From a virus, in the IMG/VR virus record IMGVR_UViG_3300002242_000571, positions 1-27,708 of that record: a stretch of DNA of 27,708 bases; one strand, 5' to 3'. This document shows positions 6,106 to 15,685 of the stretch, one piece after another (positions within the stretch are counted from its first letter, which is position 1; each line of letters starts with the position of its first letter). Below the pieces are notes generated by a model. That model saw only the letters and a program-made list of their open reading frames with translations, was not told where the DNA came from and made no database searches. A program made the translations under genes and the position numbers.

Positions 6106-9100
6106 GTCATTAAACTTTCTATTCCTATTAAATCCCTGTCTTCTGGAAACAACGCGACATATCTGGCCCGGTCTACTTGACCGGGACCAGAAGCAGGACT
6201 TGTCAGATTAGTGGTGGGAGGGAAACCATCCGACTGTCGCTGTAAGAAACTTGTTCTAAGCTCGTTTTGATTTGGTAGAACAACAGAACTAGATTTATCG
6301 TTGTTTTTTTCGGCGCCTTCGCCAGTAAAAGTTTCCATTAAATTTTCAATAGTAGGTTCTACTATGTTTTCAACAGCTTCTCTGCTTTTTGAACCTAATA
6401 AAGGAAAACTTTCTCTAAAACCGTAAACAGTAAGTAAATCAACAAAACGAGATCCAATAGATTTTTTTTGTTTAGCGGATGCATTATTTGCTCCTGCGGC
6501 TCGAACCATAGAAGCCATCAATTCAGGGTCTTGAAATAATTTTCCCGCAAACGCCATATCCATACTTTTTGGCATGTCTTGTAAAATAGTTTGTAAAAAA
6601 CGAACACCCGCTGATCGTACAATAAGACTGTCTGCACCTGCTCCTAGTGTACCTGCCGCGGTAGCACCTAATTTAGAACCAGCTAATCTTATGTATAAAT
6701 CTAATGCGGCATTCGTATCCGCACCTAAAATTTCGTCGGTAAGTTTACCTGCTTGATCCATAGCTTCATATTTTACCATGTCTCCTAACATGTTTTTTAT
6801 GTTTTTTAATTCTTTAGGGGAAATTATTTTGTTTGTCGTCATCCAATCGGACAAAGAAACACCTCCAATATTTTTTCCCGGTCTTCTTAAACCTGTGTTT
6901 TTCATAGGATCAAAAATACTTTGATACATTACGGTTGGACTAAAAGCCCCGCTGTTTATATCCGATTTTAAAAAAGAATGTTCTAGTATTGCACTTTTTA
7001 TAGCGTCTCGTGCCACTACCCTATCTGCCCTATTTAAGTCGGGAAGGCCAGTTATTTCAACTCCAGCCACTGTTCGAGTTTTACCTCCGTTAACAAAAGC
7101 AAGAATGTTGTTTAAACTATTTATAGGAAAATCGTCTTCAATTGCAATTCCTACAATTTTTGCTGGAGATTCTTTTCCTCTAACACCATCAGGTAACTTA
7201 CTTTGAGGAAGAAAATTTAAAAAAGTTGTATTCTTTTTTAAAGTTTTAAGCTCATCGTTTTTTCTTTTTTGTAAATTTACCAAAAGACTTTGTGCCATGT
7301 CTGCGTTACTTAAATCGTCTTTTAAAGATTGGAAGACAGGTAAAGATAAAAACTCTCGGTTAACAGGATCTTCTAACCACTGGTTTAAAGCAGTTTGATT
7401 TATCTCTTTTGTTTTCAACTTTAAAACGTTTTTTGTTAACATGTTTCTTAACAAGCCATCTCTTACACTATTTAACGTAATTATATCGTCTTCAAAGCCT
7501 TCTAAATTTTGGGCTCTTGCAAATTCAGCAACATGTTCTAACTCAGATTGTCTTAATAAAGCTGTATCAGACGTTCCTGTCATCAATCTTGCACCCCTTA
7601 TTTCAGGAGGAATCCGCAAAGCACCTGTCCCCCTGTTTTTCATATTAAGAGGTCCGCTAAAAGTTCTTGTAAAAGTATCATTTAGCGCTCTACTGTAAGC
7701 AACTGCGGCATCATAACTAAAAAGTGAACCTTGTGGCAAAGAAGACATGTCATCATATAAACTTTCTGCAAAAATACCCGCTAATCGTTGTATTTGAAGT
7801 CGTGTGTTTTGATCTCTAGATATATCTAAAGCCAAAGAACGCATTTCTCTAAGGTCTTGTAAGGAAATAGAAGCCGTGCCTTCTTCCAATTCTTTGCTAT
7901 TTCTTTCTACAAAATCATTTATTGGTTTTAATTGATTAGTAGCATAATTTGAAGCTTCTTTTACTCTAGGCAAAGCTTCTTCCCACGCAGTAATAAAATT
8001 AGGCTGGCTAATAAGTTCTCCTTTTGTATTTCTAAACTCAGTTAATTCAACGTTATCTAAGACCCGCCATATATTTTCTTCTGTTCTCCTAGCTTTCTTT
8101 AAAAGATTGTTTATTGTTTCATACAATTTAATACCAAGCTCTTGATTAGTGCTTGGATCTGTTCCTTTTACTTTTTCAAAAGCTATCAAAACTTCGTTAA
8201 CAGCATCCTCAATTTTAGCGGCATGACCTGTTTCAAAGCTATCAAAACTCATTTCTGCTGCAATTCTTATTAAACTAGGATCTCCTGTCTCTACAAGTTT
8301 TTGAATAACTGTTATATAATTGTCGTTTGCCAAGGCTTGTTGCCCTTGTCTTTGTAAGGCAAGTTTTGGGCTAGTTGCTTCAGCGGCTGCTTGTAAAGCA
8401 ACAATAATAGACTCATATTTAGTACCCGTAACCGAATCTGCGACAGTCCAGTTAATTCTATTTTTAAACTGTTCTTTTTCAAGAGCAGTCATTGGTCTTC
8501 CTAAAATTTTTTCTCTTTGAGCTATAGTTTTTGCTTCTAATAAACCATCTTCGCCAAAAATTTTTAAAAATTCTTCTTGCGTAGGAACTTTTCCGTCAGG
8601 AAAATTTTCTGGTTTAAGTAGTTGCTTGTAAATATTTTTAGATGTTCTTTTTTCACTTTTTCCTTTTAAAACACCACCTAGTTTTTTTACCTGTTCAAGA
8701 TTATCCGACCAAACTTTAGGTAAACCACCTTCTTTAAAAGGCGTATAAGTAGAATCTCTTACCGCTCTTCCTATAGCTGGAATATAATAACTACCTAATC
8801 TTGGCAAAAGAACACTTGGAGCTGCCGCGCCAATTAATTCTGCACCAAGTCTTGGACCAGCTCTTTCAGGAAATGCTGTTTCGGCCCGCTCTGCCATAAG
8901 AGTAGCGCCCAAAGCAGACGTACCCTCTATAACTCCCGCAAAAATAGGGTTTGTTCTAGAAAAAGTTCCGTAATTAGACAACATTCTTTCCATTGCACCT
9001 ACTAATCTTAAAGACAAAGGTACAGGATTTTTTGTTTTTTTCTTAAAGGGTGAAAATAAAGTGTATTTTCCGCCTAGTAATTCTTTGACGCCTTGGGTTT

Positions 9101-9950
9101 TAAGTTCAGCCTCAGTAACTTTTTTACCTGCTTTAATCTTGTCCGCAATTCGAGTAGCGTTTTTTAAAATATTATGCGCTAAAGTTGCTCCACCCAAATC
9201 TACATTTTTAGATAAATAAAATTTAGGTACTACATAAGGCGTAAAAGAAGCCGCTGTTTTTCCTGCTTCGTATTTTGCTTTCTGACCGGGCGTATAAACA
9301 CGTTCTGTTCCTAAACCAAAAAAACCAACTAATTTTGGATAATCAGAAAGAACGTCTCCAAGAGCTACTTGAAATTTTTTTGTAGCAGTTTCTCCGCCAA
9401 TAAGACCTAACGCGCCTAAACCTATAGCACTTAACGCTTTTATTTGAGGAGCCCCCGGAGCTTTAGCGCCTAGTTTAGCCCCTTTTACCGCCGCGGCAAG
9501 TCCAACGGTAGATGGAGCAATTTGTCTTTTAAATCCTTCGATGTAAGTATTAAGTTCTTTTCCAGCTAAAGGTCTTCCCAGTTCATCTACTGAAAAAAGT
9601 GTTAAAATTTGATCGTCAGTAAGCCCTCTTGTTTGAACTTCTTTGTTTTTAGCTATAGGATCTGTGTCAAAGTACGGCGCAGTTCCGTCCAACAAACCTT
9701 GATATGTAATTAAACTAGGATATCTTTGATTTAATTCTCCCGCTACTTGTCTTGCAAGAATTGAACTGGTTGGCGTAAAGGTTCTACGACCATCTATTAT
9801 CTGTTCTTTTCCTGTGCCAAACATTTTTATAAAGTCGCTCATACCTCTACTTGAAATAACAACAGGCTCTACTTTAATAGGCTCCGTATTAAAAACAGCA
9901 GGGTCATCTACAATTTCATAAAGATCTTCTTTTTCAATTTGTTCTACCAT
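6102..9950 (-). CDS. Very large virion protein, candidate internal/ejection protein (gp16-like position)
   Basis: At 1282 aa this is the longest gene here. Apart from Gly/Ala-rich hydrophobic stretches (about 150-185, GLGALGLIGG; also LGATLMAER and LIGAAAPSVLLPRLG) it looks soluble and mainly helical, with long charged segments at 470-900. It ends in ARYVALFPEDRDLIG, a tail I associate with large proteins in marine podovirus-like phages. Its size and its place downstream of the 311- and 1124-aa genes resemble T7 gp16, the huge core protein injected with DNA. I see no lysozyme or transglycosylase motif at the N-terminus, unlike T7 gp16. AGGT at the end of the 1124-aa gene serves as ribosome binding site for the ATG at 9950. 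Function is inferred from size and order. Confidence 0.75.
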   Translation of the reverse strand: MVEQIEKEDLYEIVDDPAVFNTEPIKVEPVVISSRGMSDFIKMFGTGKEQIIDGRRTFTPTSSILARQVAGELNQRYPSLITYQGLLDGTAPYFDTDPIAKNKEVQTRGLTDDQILTLFSVDELGRPLAGKELNTYIEGFKRQIAPSTVGLAAAVKGAKLGAKAPGAPQIKALSAIGLGALGLIGGETATKKFQVALGDVLSDYPKLVGFFGLGTERVYTPGQKAKYEAGKTAASFTPYVVPKFYLSKNVDLGGATLAHNILKNATRIADKIKAGKKVTEAELKTQGVKELLGGKYTLFSPFKKKTKNPVPLSLRLVGAMERMLSNYGTFSRTNPIFAGVIEGTSALGATLMAERAETAFPERAGPRLGAELIGAAAPSVLLPRLGSYYIPAIGRAVRDSTYTPFKEGGLPKVWSDNLEQVKKLGGVLKGKSEKRTSKNIYKQLLKPENFPDGKVPTQEEFLKIFGEDGLLEAKTIAQREKILGRPMTALEKEQFKNRINWTVADSVTGTKYESIIVALQAAAEATSPKLALQRQGQQALANDNYITVIQKLVETGDPSLIRIAAEMSFDSFETGHAAKIEDAVNEVLIAFEKVKGTDPSTNQELGIKLYETINNLLKKARRTEENIWRVLDNVELTEFRNTKGELISQPNFITAWEEALPRVKEASNYATNQLKPINDFVERNSKELEEGTASISLQDLREMRSLALDISRDQNTRLQIQRLAGIFAESLYDDMSSLPQGSLFSYDAAVAYSRALNDTFTRTFSGPLNMKNRGTGALRIPPEIRGARLMTGTSDTALLRQSELEHVAEFARAQNLEGFEDDIITLNSVRDGLLRNMLTKNVLKLKTKEINQTALNQWLEDPVNREFLSLPVFQSLKDDLSNADMAQSLLVNLQKRKNDELKTLKKNTTFLNFLPQSKLPDGVRGKESPAKIVGIAIEDDFPINSLNNILAFVNGGKTRTVAGVEITGLPDLNRADRVVARDAIKSAILEHSFLKSDINSGAFSPTVMYQSIFDPMKNTGLRRPGKNIGGVSLSDWMTTNKIISPKELKNIKNMLGDMVKYEAMDQAGKLTDEILGADTNAALDLYIRLAGSKLGATAAGTLGAGADSLIVRSAGVRFLQTILQDMPKSMDMAFAGKLFQDPELMASMVRAAGANNASAKQKKSIGSRFVDLLTVYGFRESFPLLGSKSREAVENIVEPTIENLMETFTGEGAEKNNDKSSSVVLPNQNELRTSFLQRQSDGFPPTTNLTSPASGPGQVDRARYVALFPEDRDLIGIESLMT

Positions 9951-9959
9951 TTTATATAC

Positions 9960-12900
9960 CTATTGCTGAATAACATTTCGCATAGCTTCTAATTCTTCTT
10001 CAGTGTATCCTGAAGTAACCTCAGAAGCACCTGATGCTCTACTTATCTCTAATAACGGGCTCAAGTATTTTTCTGCTAATTCAATTTCCATAATTTTTGT
10101 GCGAGCAGCACTAGTCATAGTTTGATCTTGCAGACCTTCAGCAACCATTTTTAATAACGTAGCTTTTTTACTCTGAAGAACTCGTGCCAAATCTTCCATT
10201 CTTCCTACTTCAGAATAAGGGTTAACAATCCAATTTTTCTCGTCTGCTAACAGTTCTTCTGTTTGTTGTAACTCTGTTACAGGGAACCTTGGTGAATTAA
10301 CTAACGCCGCTCTAAGCGTTATTCTAGCCGTTCTTACATATTGGCGAGCTTCCGTATTGTCTTTAAATAATTCTGAAGAAAACTTACCTATTCCCGGAAT
10401 TTGACCAACTATTCCGTTAATAAGGGCAGCAAATTTGCTTAAAACTCCTGTACCTTTTCTAATATTCTTAGAAACTTCTAAATATGTTCTTTTATCGTCG
10501 TCAGAAAGTGCTTTTAAACCAGCCTCTTTCAAAGATGTATCTATTCCGCTAAGACGTATTGAATCTATTTCTCCTAATTTTTCTAAAGCCCTAGCGCTTA
10601 TTCGGGAATTTCTATGAATTTCGTATGTTTTTTCGTCACTTAACGGAAACACCGTTCCTGTCATATCAGCTTGTGAAACAATGGTTCCATCAGGTCTAAC
10701 AAAAGTGTTGCCCCTGTCATATGACATAAGCACTTCTTTCGTATTCTCACTAAAATAAGCTTTTGGATTTACTTGACGAGTTGTTCCAATTTTTTCTATT
10801 TTAGCGGTAGTATCACCTGACGCTACTGCTGCGGCAACACTGTCTGCTAATTTTTTGCCTGCTTCCGTACTTATATCAACAGGAGTAGTTCTACCTTTAA
10901 ATGTAATATTTCGATAATCTGGTTCTTGAGCTATTTTTGTTCTTAAAACTTCTGAAGAATCCCCAGTTTTTTTATTAATCTTCATAAGTATTGTTTCGTT
11001 ACCATCGTCTATTTGCTCAAACATAAAGTCAGGCATTGCGGCTAATTCTTCATCTAAAGCTATTGAACGCATTTTATAGTTTTCATCTAGAACCTGTTTC
11101 GCTTTTTCTAAAGTTAATTTTTCTGTTGTAATTTCGTTTTCAAAAGCTTGTTGGACTTTATTTATTTCACGGTCTATTTCAGCTTGTGAAAAGTCCATTT
11201 CTTTTAATTCTCTTCTAAGGTCAGCTTCAAACTTTGCAGCATCAATGTCCGCAGAAATACCCATTTGTGATAATTCTTTGCGAAGTGCCGCATCATAAGC
11301 GGCGGCATCTTTATTTGCATCAAAACCTCGTTGTTGTAATCTTAGTTTTAAAGTCGCTTCATCTCCTGCCGCAGCTTTTTCAAAAGCTCTTCGTAACACA
11401 TTTTCTTTTGCAGTGAACGCTTGTGCATCTTTACGGGCAATTGTTTCCAGACCTGCCCGTTGCTCATTAAGAGCTAAATTATTCTGTTGAGTAAGGTTTA
11501 ATTTATTAAGGTCATACTCGTCTTTAACTTTCATTCTTTCAAGTTCATTTTTTTGACCTGCATCTATTTTTGTTAAATCATTTTTAAGTTGTTGATCTAA
11601 CGTTTTTAACGAATTCTCAAAATTTTGTTCTACAATCACTAAATCTTCTGTTGTTTTAAGGCCCAACAATTTTTTACTGTTATCAAAATCAGTTTGAACC
11701 GCATTTACACGCCAATCATTTTTTGTTTTTTCTATTTCAGCTTCTAATTTAGCCCTTAAAGTAATAGCTCTGTCTGAATTATCCCCTTTAATATCTTCTA
11801 AAGCTTGTGCTAATCGACCTTTTTCCCTAGCTAATTCTAATGCATATTTTTGCCCCGTTTTAGCGGCTTTTTCTTCCGCACTTAATTTTTCTCTTAATTG
11901 AAGAAGTTCTGCGGCGTTGTTTAATTTTTCTTTTGCTAAAGAAGCTTCTGACGCTTTTTTTGCTGCTAAAGAAGTTTCCGATTGCGTTAATGCAGCAAGG
12001 TTTAATGTGCGCTTATCAGACAATTGTTTTTGCTCAAAATCTGTTATTGCGTCGGCTCGTTGACTTATTCTAGGAAACAATTTGCTTGCCGCCAAACTTT
12101 CCGCCGCAGTAGATGCTACACTCATTCCCGGTCTTACAGGTGTGCCCGCAAACCGTAACGCTGCATCGGCTATATCAAACAGCATTCCACTTTTTGACGC
12201 CCTTCGTTGGTTTTCTAAAGCTCTTGCACGGTCTGATTCGCTTCCTAAACCTAATTCTTGAAACAACCCAAGTCTTTTATCTAGCTCCGCTCTCAGTTCC
12301 GCATCCGCAGGATCTCCGCCTTTTCGGAAATTAAAAACTGGTCCGCCGTCAGCGTAATACCTTATTTGGTCATTTTTAAGGCGAGCCACCCCGCCTTGGT
12401 TAAAATTTTCAGGAGGTCCCTCCATCGGAACCGCTTCGGGCACGTTAGACATTATACCTCCCGCCATTTCAGGCGTCATGGGGGCGTCTCCACCCATAGC
12501 TTCAGGAGCAATAGAACCAATGCCTTGGTCTATTTCTGCCATTTCTAAAACAGGTTGAACAAGTGCTAACACGGACTCTGGTGTTTGGGCCGCGTCTTCT
12601 GGACCAACAAAACTAGCTAATTCTTCGTAGCGTGCTTCTATTGGCATTTGATCCCCACGAACAGAATTAATTGCTTGTTCGTAGTCTTGAGCGGCGTCGA
12701 GTGCGCCAATACCTTCTGCCGCACCCATAACAGCGTCTTCCATAGCGGCTTCGGGACTTGGCATTGTTTCTTGAGCCATGAGAGATCCAACACCTTCTTC
12801 GACCATTCCGCCTTCTGCCATGGGGATTCCTCCCATACGTCCCCCGGGTTTAATAGCTCTTGTGGGAGGAGTGGCGCCTACCATAGGGCTCGCGGCTTCT

Positions 12901-13334
12901 AGACCCATGTCTGCTTGTTGTTCTTGCATCTGCCGTTGAATTTCTAAAAAAGCGCCTGTAGTATCTTTTTCTCTTGCACCATATTGGTTGTTAAGAATAA
13001 CCGCCATTGTTTCTCCAGCGCCTAGTCCGCCCAACTTTACAGCTTGCGATATTAAATTTTCTACAGCCCCTTTTCCTAAATTATCAAGGGCTCCAGATCC
13101 AGCTGATTCCAAGATACTTCCTAAAATACCTCGAACCAAAGTTTCAGGTCCGCCACCATTTTCATAGTATTTAATCTGTTCGCCGCGGGCCATAGGGTTT
13201 CCACCGCCTGCCATAGGAATTACGCCTTTACCCATTAAGATATCTTTTTGCGTAATTCTGCCATCACCACTTAAATCAGGAAAAGCTGCCCCGCCTCCTG
13301 CAAACATTTGTCTATCTAAAATTGCTCTATTCAT
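9960..13334 (-). CDS. Large coiled-coil virion protein with EF-hand-like loop and QI(K/R)YY motifs, candidate ejection protein
   Basis: An 1124-aa protein in three parts. Residues 1-340 are Gly/Met/Pro-rich and low-complexity. They contain an EF-hand/dockerin-like loop (DLSGDGRITQKD, 20-31), two copies of QI(K/R)YYx(D/N)GG (53-61 and 323-331) and FNQGGVARL (311-319). Residues about 420-770 are a long Ala/Glu/Lys-rich coiled coil with a short internal repeat near 676-720 (DAAAYDAALRKELSQMG, then DAAKFEADLRRELKEM). The rest is a mixed domain of several hundred residues ending in EELEAMRNVIQQ. No enzyme motif is visible. Size and place between the 311- and 1282-aa genes suit a podovirus internal core or ejection protein (T7 gp15-like in position). 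A scaffold-like role is an alternative. Start and stop overlap its neighbour by one base (13334). Confidence 0.75.
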   Translation of the reverse strand: MNRAILDRQMFAGGGAAFPDLSGDGRITQKDILMGKGVIPMAGGGNPMARGEQIKYYENGGGPETLVRGILGSILESAGSGALDNLGKGAVENLISQAVKLGGLGAGETMAVILNNQYGAREKDTTGAFLEIQRQMQEQQADMGLEAASPMVGATPPTRAIKPGGRMGGIPMAEGGMVEEGVGSLMAQETMPSPEAAMEDAVMGAAEGIGALDAAQDYEQAINSVRGDQMPIEARYEELASFVGPEDAAQTPESVLALVQPVLEMAEIDQGIGSIAPEAMGGDAPMTPEMAGGIMSNVPEAVPMEGPPENFNQGGVARLKNDQIRYYADGGPVFNFRKGGDPADAELRAELDKRLGLFQELGLGSESDRARALENQRRASKSGMLFDIADAALRFAGTPVRPGMSVASTAAESLAASKLFPRISQRADAITDFEQKQLSDKRTLNLAALTQSETSLAAKKASEASLAKEKLNNAAELLQLREKLSAEEKAAKTGQKYALELAREKGRLAQALEDIKGDNSDRAITLRAKLEAEIEKTKNDWRVNAVQTDFDNSKKLLGLKTTEDLVIVEQNFENSLKTLDQQLKNDLTKIDAGQKNELERMKVKDEYDLNKLNLTQQNNLALNEQRAGLETIARKDAQAFTAKENVLRRAFEKAAAGDEATLKLRLQQRGFDANKDAAAYDAALRKELSQMGISADIDAAKFEADLRRELKEMDFSQAEIDREINKVQQAFENEITTEKLTLEKAKQVLDENYKMRSIALDEELAAMPDFMFEQIDDGNETILMKINKKTGDSSEVLRTKIAQEPDYRNITFKGRTTPVDISTEAGKKLADSVAAAVASGDTTAKIEKIGTTRQVNPKAYFSENTKEVLMSYDRGNTFVRPDGTIVSQADMTGTVFPLSDEKTYEIHRNSRISARALEKLGEIDSIRLSGIDTSLKEAGLKALSDDDKRTYLEVSKNIRKGTGVLSKFAALINGIVGQIPGIGKFSSELFKDNTEARQYVRTARITLRAALVNSPRFPVTELQQTEELLADEKNWIVNPYSEVGRMEDLARVLQSKKATLLKMVAEGLQDQTMTSAARTKIMEIELAEKYLSPLLEISRASGASEVTSGYTEEELEAMRNVIQQ

Positions 13335-14269
13335 TAAAATAACCCCGCTGTTTTGGCTCCTGCTGCTGCACTTAGTCCTGCTATGCCCAACCCTAAAAAG
13401 GATTGCGCTGGAGACACCGATGGTGCAGATGTTTGCGTAATAGTTGATTGAGTAGATGGCGCACCTCTGTAAATATCAGAGAGATACGATATCCTTTGGT
13501 ATGGTTCGTACATTTGTTGTAATTGATTGGCGCGTAAAGCTTCTAACTCAGCTTGCTGTTGAGCTTGCTGGAATTTACCCATATCAAAACCAAAACTAGC
13601 ATCTTGCTGACCAAGTTGCTGGCCTAATTGACCTAATGAAGCCATTTGTCCACCTAATTGACCGATGCCCTGACCCAACTGACCATACAGTTGAGATCCA
13701 GAAATAGCGCGTTGTTTTTGCGCTTCAAAAGCGGCTTGAGCGCGTTGAGCCGCGCTTTCATAGCCTGCCTGCCTCAATCCTGCGGCGGTTCTTGCCTGTT
13801 CACCTAATACATTTCTATCTAATTCTGCTCGTTGAACCCCAGACCGCGAACCGCCAAAAGCACCTGCTTTTACTGCGGCATCGTCTAAACTTAATGCTCT
13901 AATATCTCCTGCTCTTTGAATATCAGCCAGAGCTTGCTGTACTGCGGCATCTTCAAAAGGATTCATGTAAGCTGTGTAGCTTGTTGGGTCGTAGGCATCG
14001 GCTACTCCAGTAAGCCCCGCAACCCCTTGTCCAAAGGCTGTTCCCGCATCCCCCATAGTATATCCTGCTTGGGTCAAATAAGGTTGATACGAGCCCAAAC
14101 CTGCTTGCGCTCTTTGTAGGGCTTCTGTTTGTAGGCCAGACATTCCTGCAATTTGTTGTTGTGGTAAATTTAAAGGTACGTCTGCTAAACCTTTTGCAGA
14201 CTCTAAAAGACCCAGCTTATAGGCTTCTACCTCTGGGGCTTCTCTTTGAATAAGTGTTTCGGTAGCCAT
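13334..14269 (-). CDS. Gln/Ala/Gly-rich virion protein with hydrophobic C-terminus, candidate ejection protein
   Basis: The 311-aa protein is rich in Gln, Ala and Gly. Residues about 140-235 hold FGGSRSGVQRAELDR and then a helical Q-rich run (GQLGQGIGQLGGQMASLGQ). The last 25 residues are hydrophobic (SFLGLGIAGLSAAAGAK), possibly membrane-inserting. I associate the FGGSRSGVQRAEL block with small structural proteins of marine podovirus-like phages. Composition and the hydrophobic segment resemble small ejection proteins (T7 gp14 or P22 gp7 type), but this is analogy, not detected homology. It sits before the two giant proteins, as T7 gp14 does before gp15 and gp16. It overlaps both neighbours by one base, a sign of translational coupling. 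Confidence 0.72.
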   Translation of the reverse strand: MATETLIQREAPEVEAYKLGLLESAKGLADVPLNLPQQQIAGMSGLQTEALQRAQAGLGSYQPYLTQAGYTMGDAGTAFGQGVAGLTGVADAYDPTSYTAYMNPFEDAAVQQALADIQRAGDIRALSLDDAAVKAGAFGGSRSGVQRAELDRNVLGEQARTAAGLRQAGYESAAQRAQAAFEAQKQRAISGSQLYGQLGQGIGQLGGQMASLGQLGQQLGQQDASFGFDMGKFQQAQQQAELEALRANQLQQMYEPYQRISYLSDIYRGAPSTQSTITQTSAPSVSPAQSFLGLGIAGLSAAAGAKTAGLF

Positions 14270-15609
14270 TACGAAGCGCTCCTTCCGATACTTTCAAGAT
14301 TACGCATAACGCCGTACAAGTTATTAATACCTCTGTTTAAATCACCGCCCCCTGCGCCTTTAACTGCGTCTGTTGTTAAAATAAATTCTCCGGGCATAAC
14401 TAAAGCCTTTACGCTGTCTTTATTAGGAATACCCTCGTTTGGCATTATTCCACCTGTTCGTCTAGGAAAAACATCACCCATTGCGCCACCTTTAGCGGCA
14501 TAAATTGGTACACGGTAGGGATTTAACCCTTGTACAATGTATTTTTCTCTGTTTGCGTCTATTAAATCTTGCCCCGTTTCCTGATCAATATCGTCTTCTT
14601 CTTTAACATCAAAACCGCCTGCTAAATATGTGGCAGCTAATCCCGCTCCTGCTAAAGGTCCGTATTTTTTGAAAAGACTTGGCCTACTCGACTCGACAAT
14701 AGACTCCGCAATTTTAAGTTGAGGAGCGGTAATTTCTGATAATTCAGTATTTGGAAATTTTATTTTTAAAACTTCTTCTAAAGTAACATCATCTTTTGGA
14801 ATAATAGCGTTTTTTACTTTACTAAAAAAACCACCAGTTTCGCCGCCTTGAGATTCAAGACCCCCCATATCACTGTATTGACCAGTTATATTACCAAAGG
14901 TGTCTGAAAAGCTTCCTTTGCCTTGAACTAAATCACCTACATTACTTAGTCCAAGTCGTACATTTGCTGGATTAGCGGCACTTCGTAATGCACTCATTCC
15001 TCCGCCAACGCCACCTTTCATAGCTCCACCCGCAAAAGAAGCGGCTCCGCCAATTACTCCAGCGCCCAAACCCGCTTTTAACGCATCCTTAACATCTCCA
15101 CCTTGTAATAAAGTAGCGACACCAGTACCAAGCGCCGCGCCCCAAACTGGGCCAAAAATCATAGAACCTACCGCAGGAAGCACAAACCCAGATATTTTTT
15201 TAAGGGTTTTCTTAACACCATTAAAAATATCGCTGAAAAAACCAAACTCCATCGACCCTGTTTCAGGGTTAATGGAGTTGTCTGAGGAGCCTACAACATA
15301 TCTTTCAGGTTCTAAAACACCTTGATCTCTAAGGTGTTGAAAAATTGATTCTTTTAACTCAGGACTTTTTTCTATTAATCTACGCGGAACAACAATTTCA
15401 CCTGTTTGAACGTGGGCAACAGTATCATCCCCAAAACGACCGTAAGATGCCATGCGTCGAGCAATACTGCTAAATTCAGCTATTCCAGAAGATCCAAGCT
15501 CCTTACGCGCATTTTCTGCTTCCAAAAAAGCAAAATCTTCATCGGGCATTATAAAACCCGCTATTCCGCCTTTTGGTATATTGTCTTCCGTAAGAGCTTC
15601 TGCCGCCAT
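14269..15609 (-). CDS. Tape-measure/ejection-like hydrophobic virion protein with two GE(I/F) motifs
   Basis: A 446-aa protein. Near the N-terminus DDTVAHVQTGEIVVPRRL (GE motif at 66-75) and near the C-terminus LVMPGEFILTTDAV (403-416) resemble the PGEFV-type motif that recurs at the ends of phage tape-measure and minor tail proteins. Between them lies a Gly/Ala-rich hydrophobic core (about 131-215, VLPAVGSMIFGPVWGAALG and onward), then a hydrophilic stretch. GLAATYLAGG marks a second short hydrophobic segment. It is far too short for a tape measure of a long tail, so a membrane-interacting ejection or tail-tube-plug role is more likely. GGAG about 8 bases upstream supports the ATG at 15609. 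Confidence 0.7.
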   Translation of the reverse strand: MAAEALTEDNIPKGGIAGFIMPDEDFAFLEAENARKELGSSGIAEFSSIARRMASYGRFGDDTVAHVQTGEIVVPRRLIEKSPELKESIFQHLRDQGVLEPERYVVGSSDNSINPETGSMEFGFFSDIFNGVKKTLKKISGFVLPAVGSMIFGPVWGAALGTGVATLLQGGDVKDALKAGLGAGVIGGAASFAGGAMKGGVGGGMSALRSAANPANVRLGLSNVGDLVQGKGSFSDTFGNITGQYSDMGGLESQGGETGGFFSKVKNAIIPKDDVTLEEVLKIKFPNTELSEITAPQLKIAESIVESSRPSLFKKYGPLAGAGLAATYLAGGFDVKEEDDIDQETGQDLIDANREKYIVQGLNPYRVPIYAAKGGAMGDVFPRRTGGIMPNEGIPNKDSVKALVMPGEFILTTDAVKGAGGGDLNRGINNLYGVMRNLESIGRSAS

Positions 15610-15649
15610 ATTATTCTCCGTAGAGGCTAATTTTTTTCATTGTACGTCT

Positions 15650-15678
15650 TTTTTAATACATAATCTAGTAGTCTTCAA
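15650..15678 (-). promoter_or_regulatory. Weak candidate promoter in the largest virion-cluster gap
   Basis: In the 76-bp gap before the 446-aa gene the minus strand has TTGAAG (15678-15673), 17 bases, then TAAAAA (15655-15650), 4 of 6 to each consensus. A TACAAT lies nearer at 15644-15639 but without a good -35. In such AT-rich DNA this is weak. It is listed because this is the only sizeable gap ahead of the candidate ejection genes. Confidence 0.2.
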
Positions 15679-15685
15679 CATTTTC

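Noticed and set aside
14269-15609. 446-aa protein as a true tape measure of a long tail
   Set aside because: It is far too short and lacks the long helical repeat body. No major tail protein, tail-tube or sheath gene is visible in the cluster.
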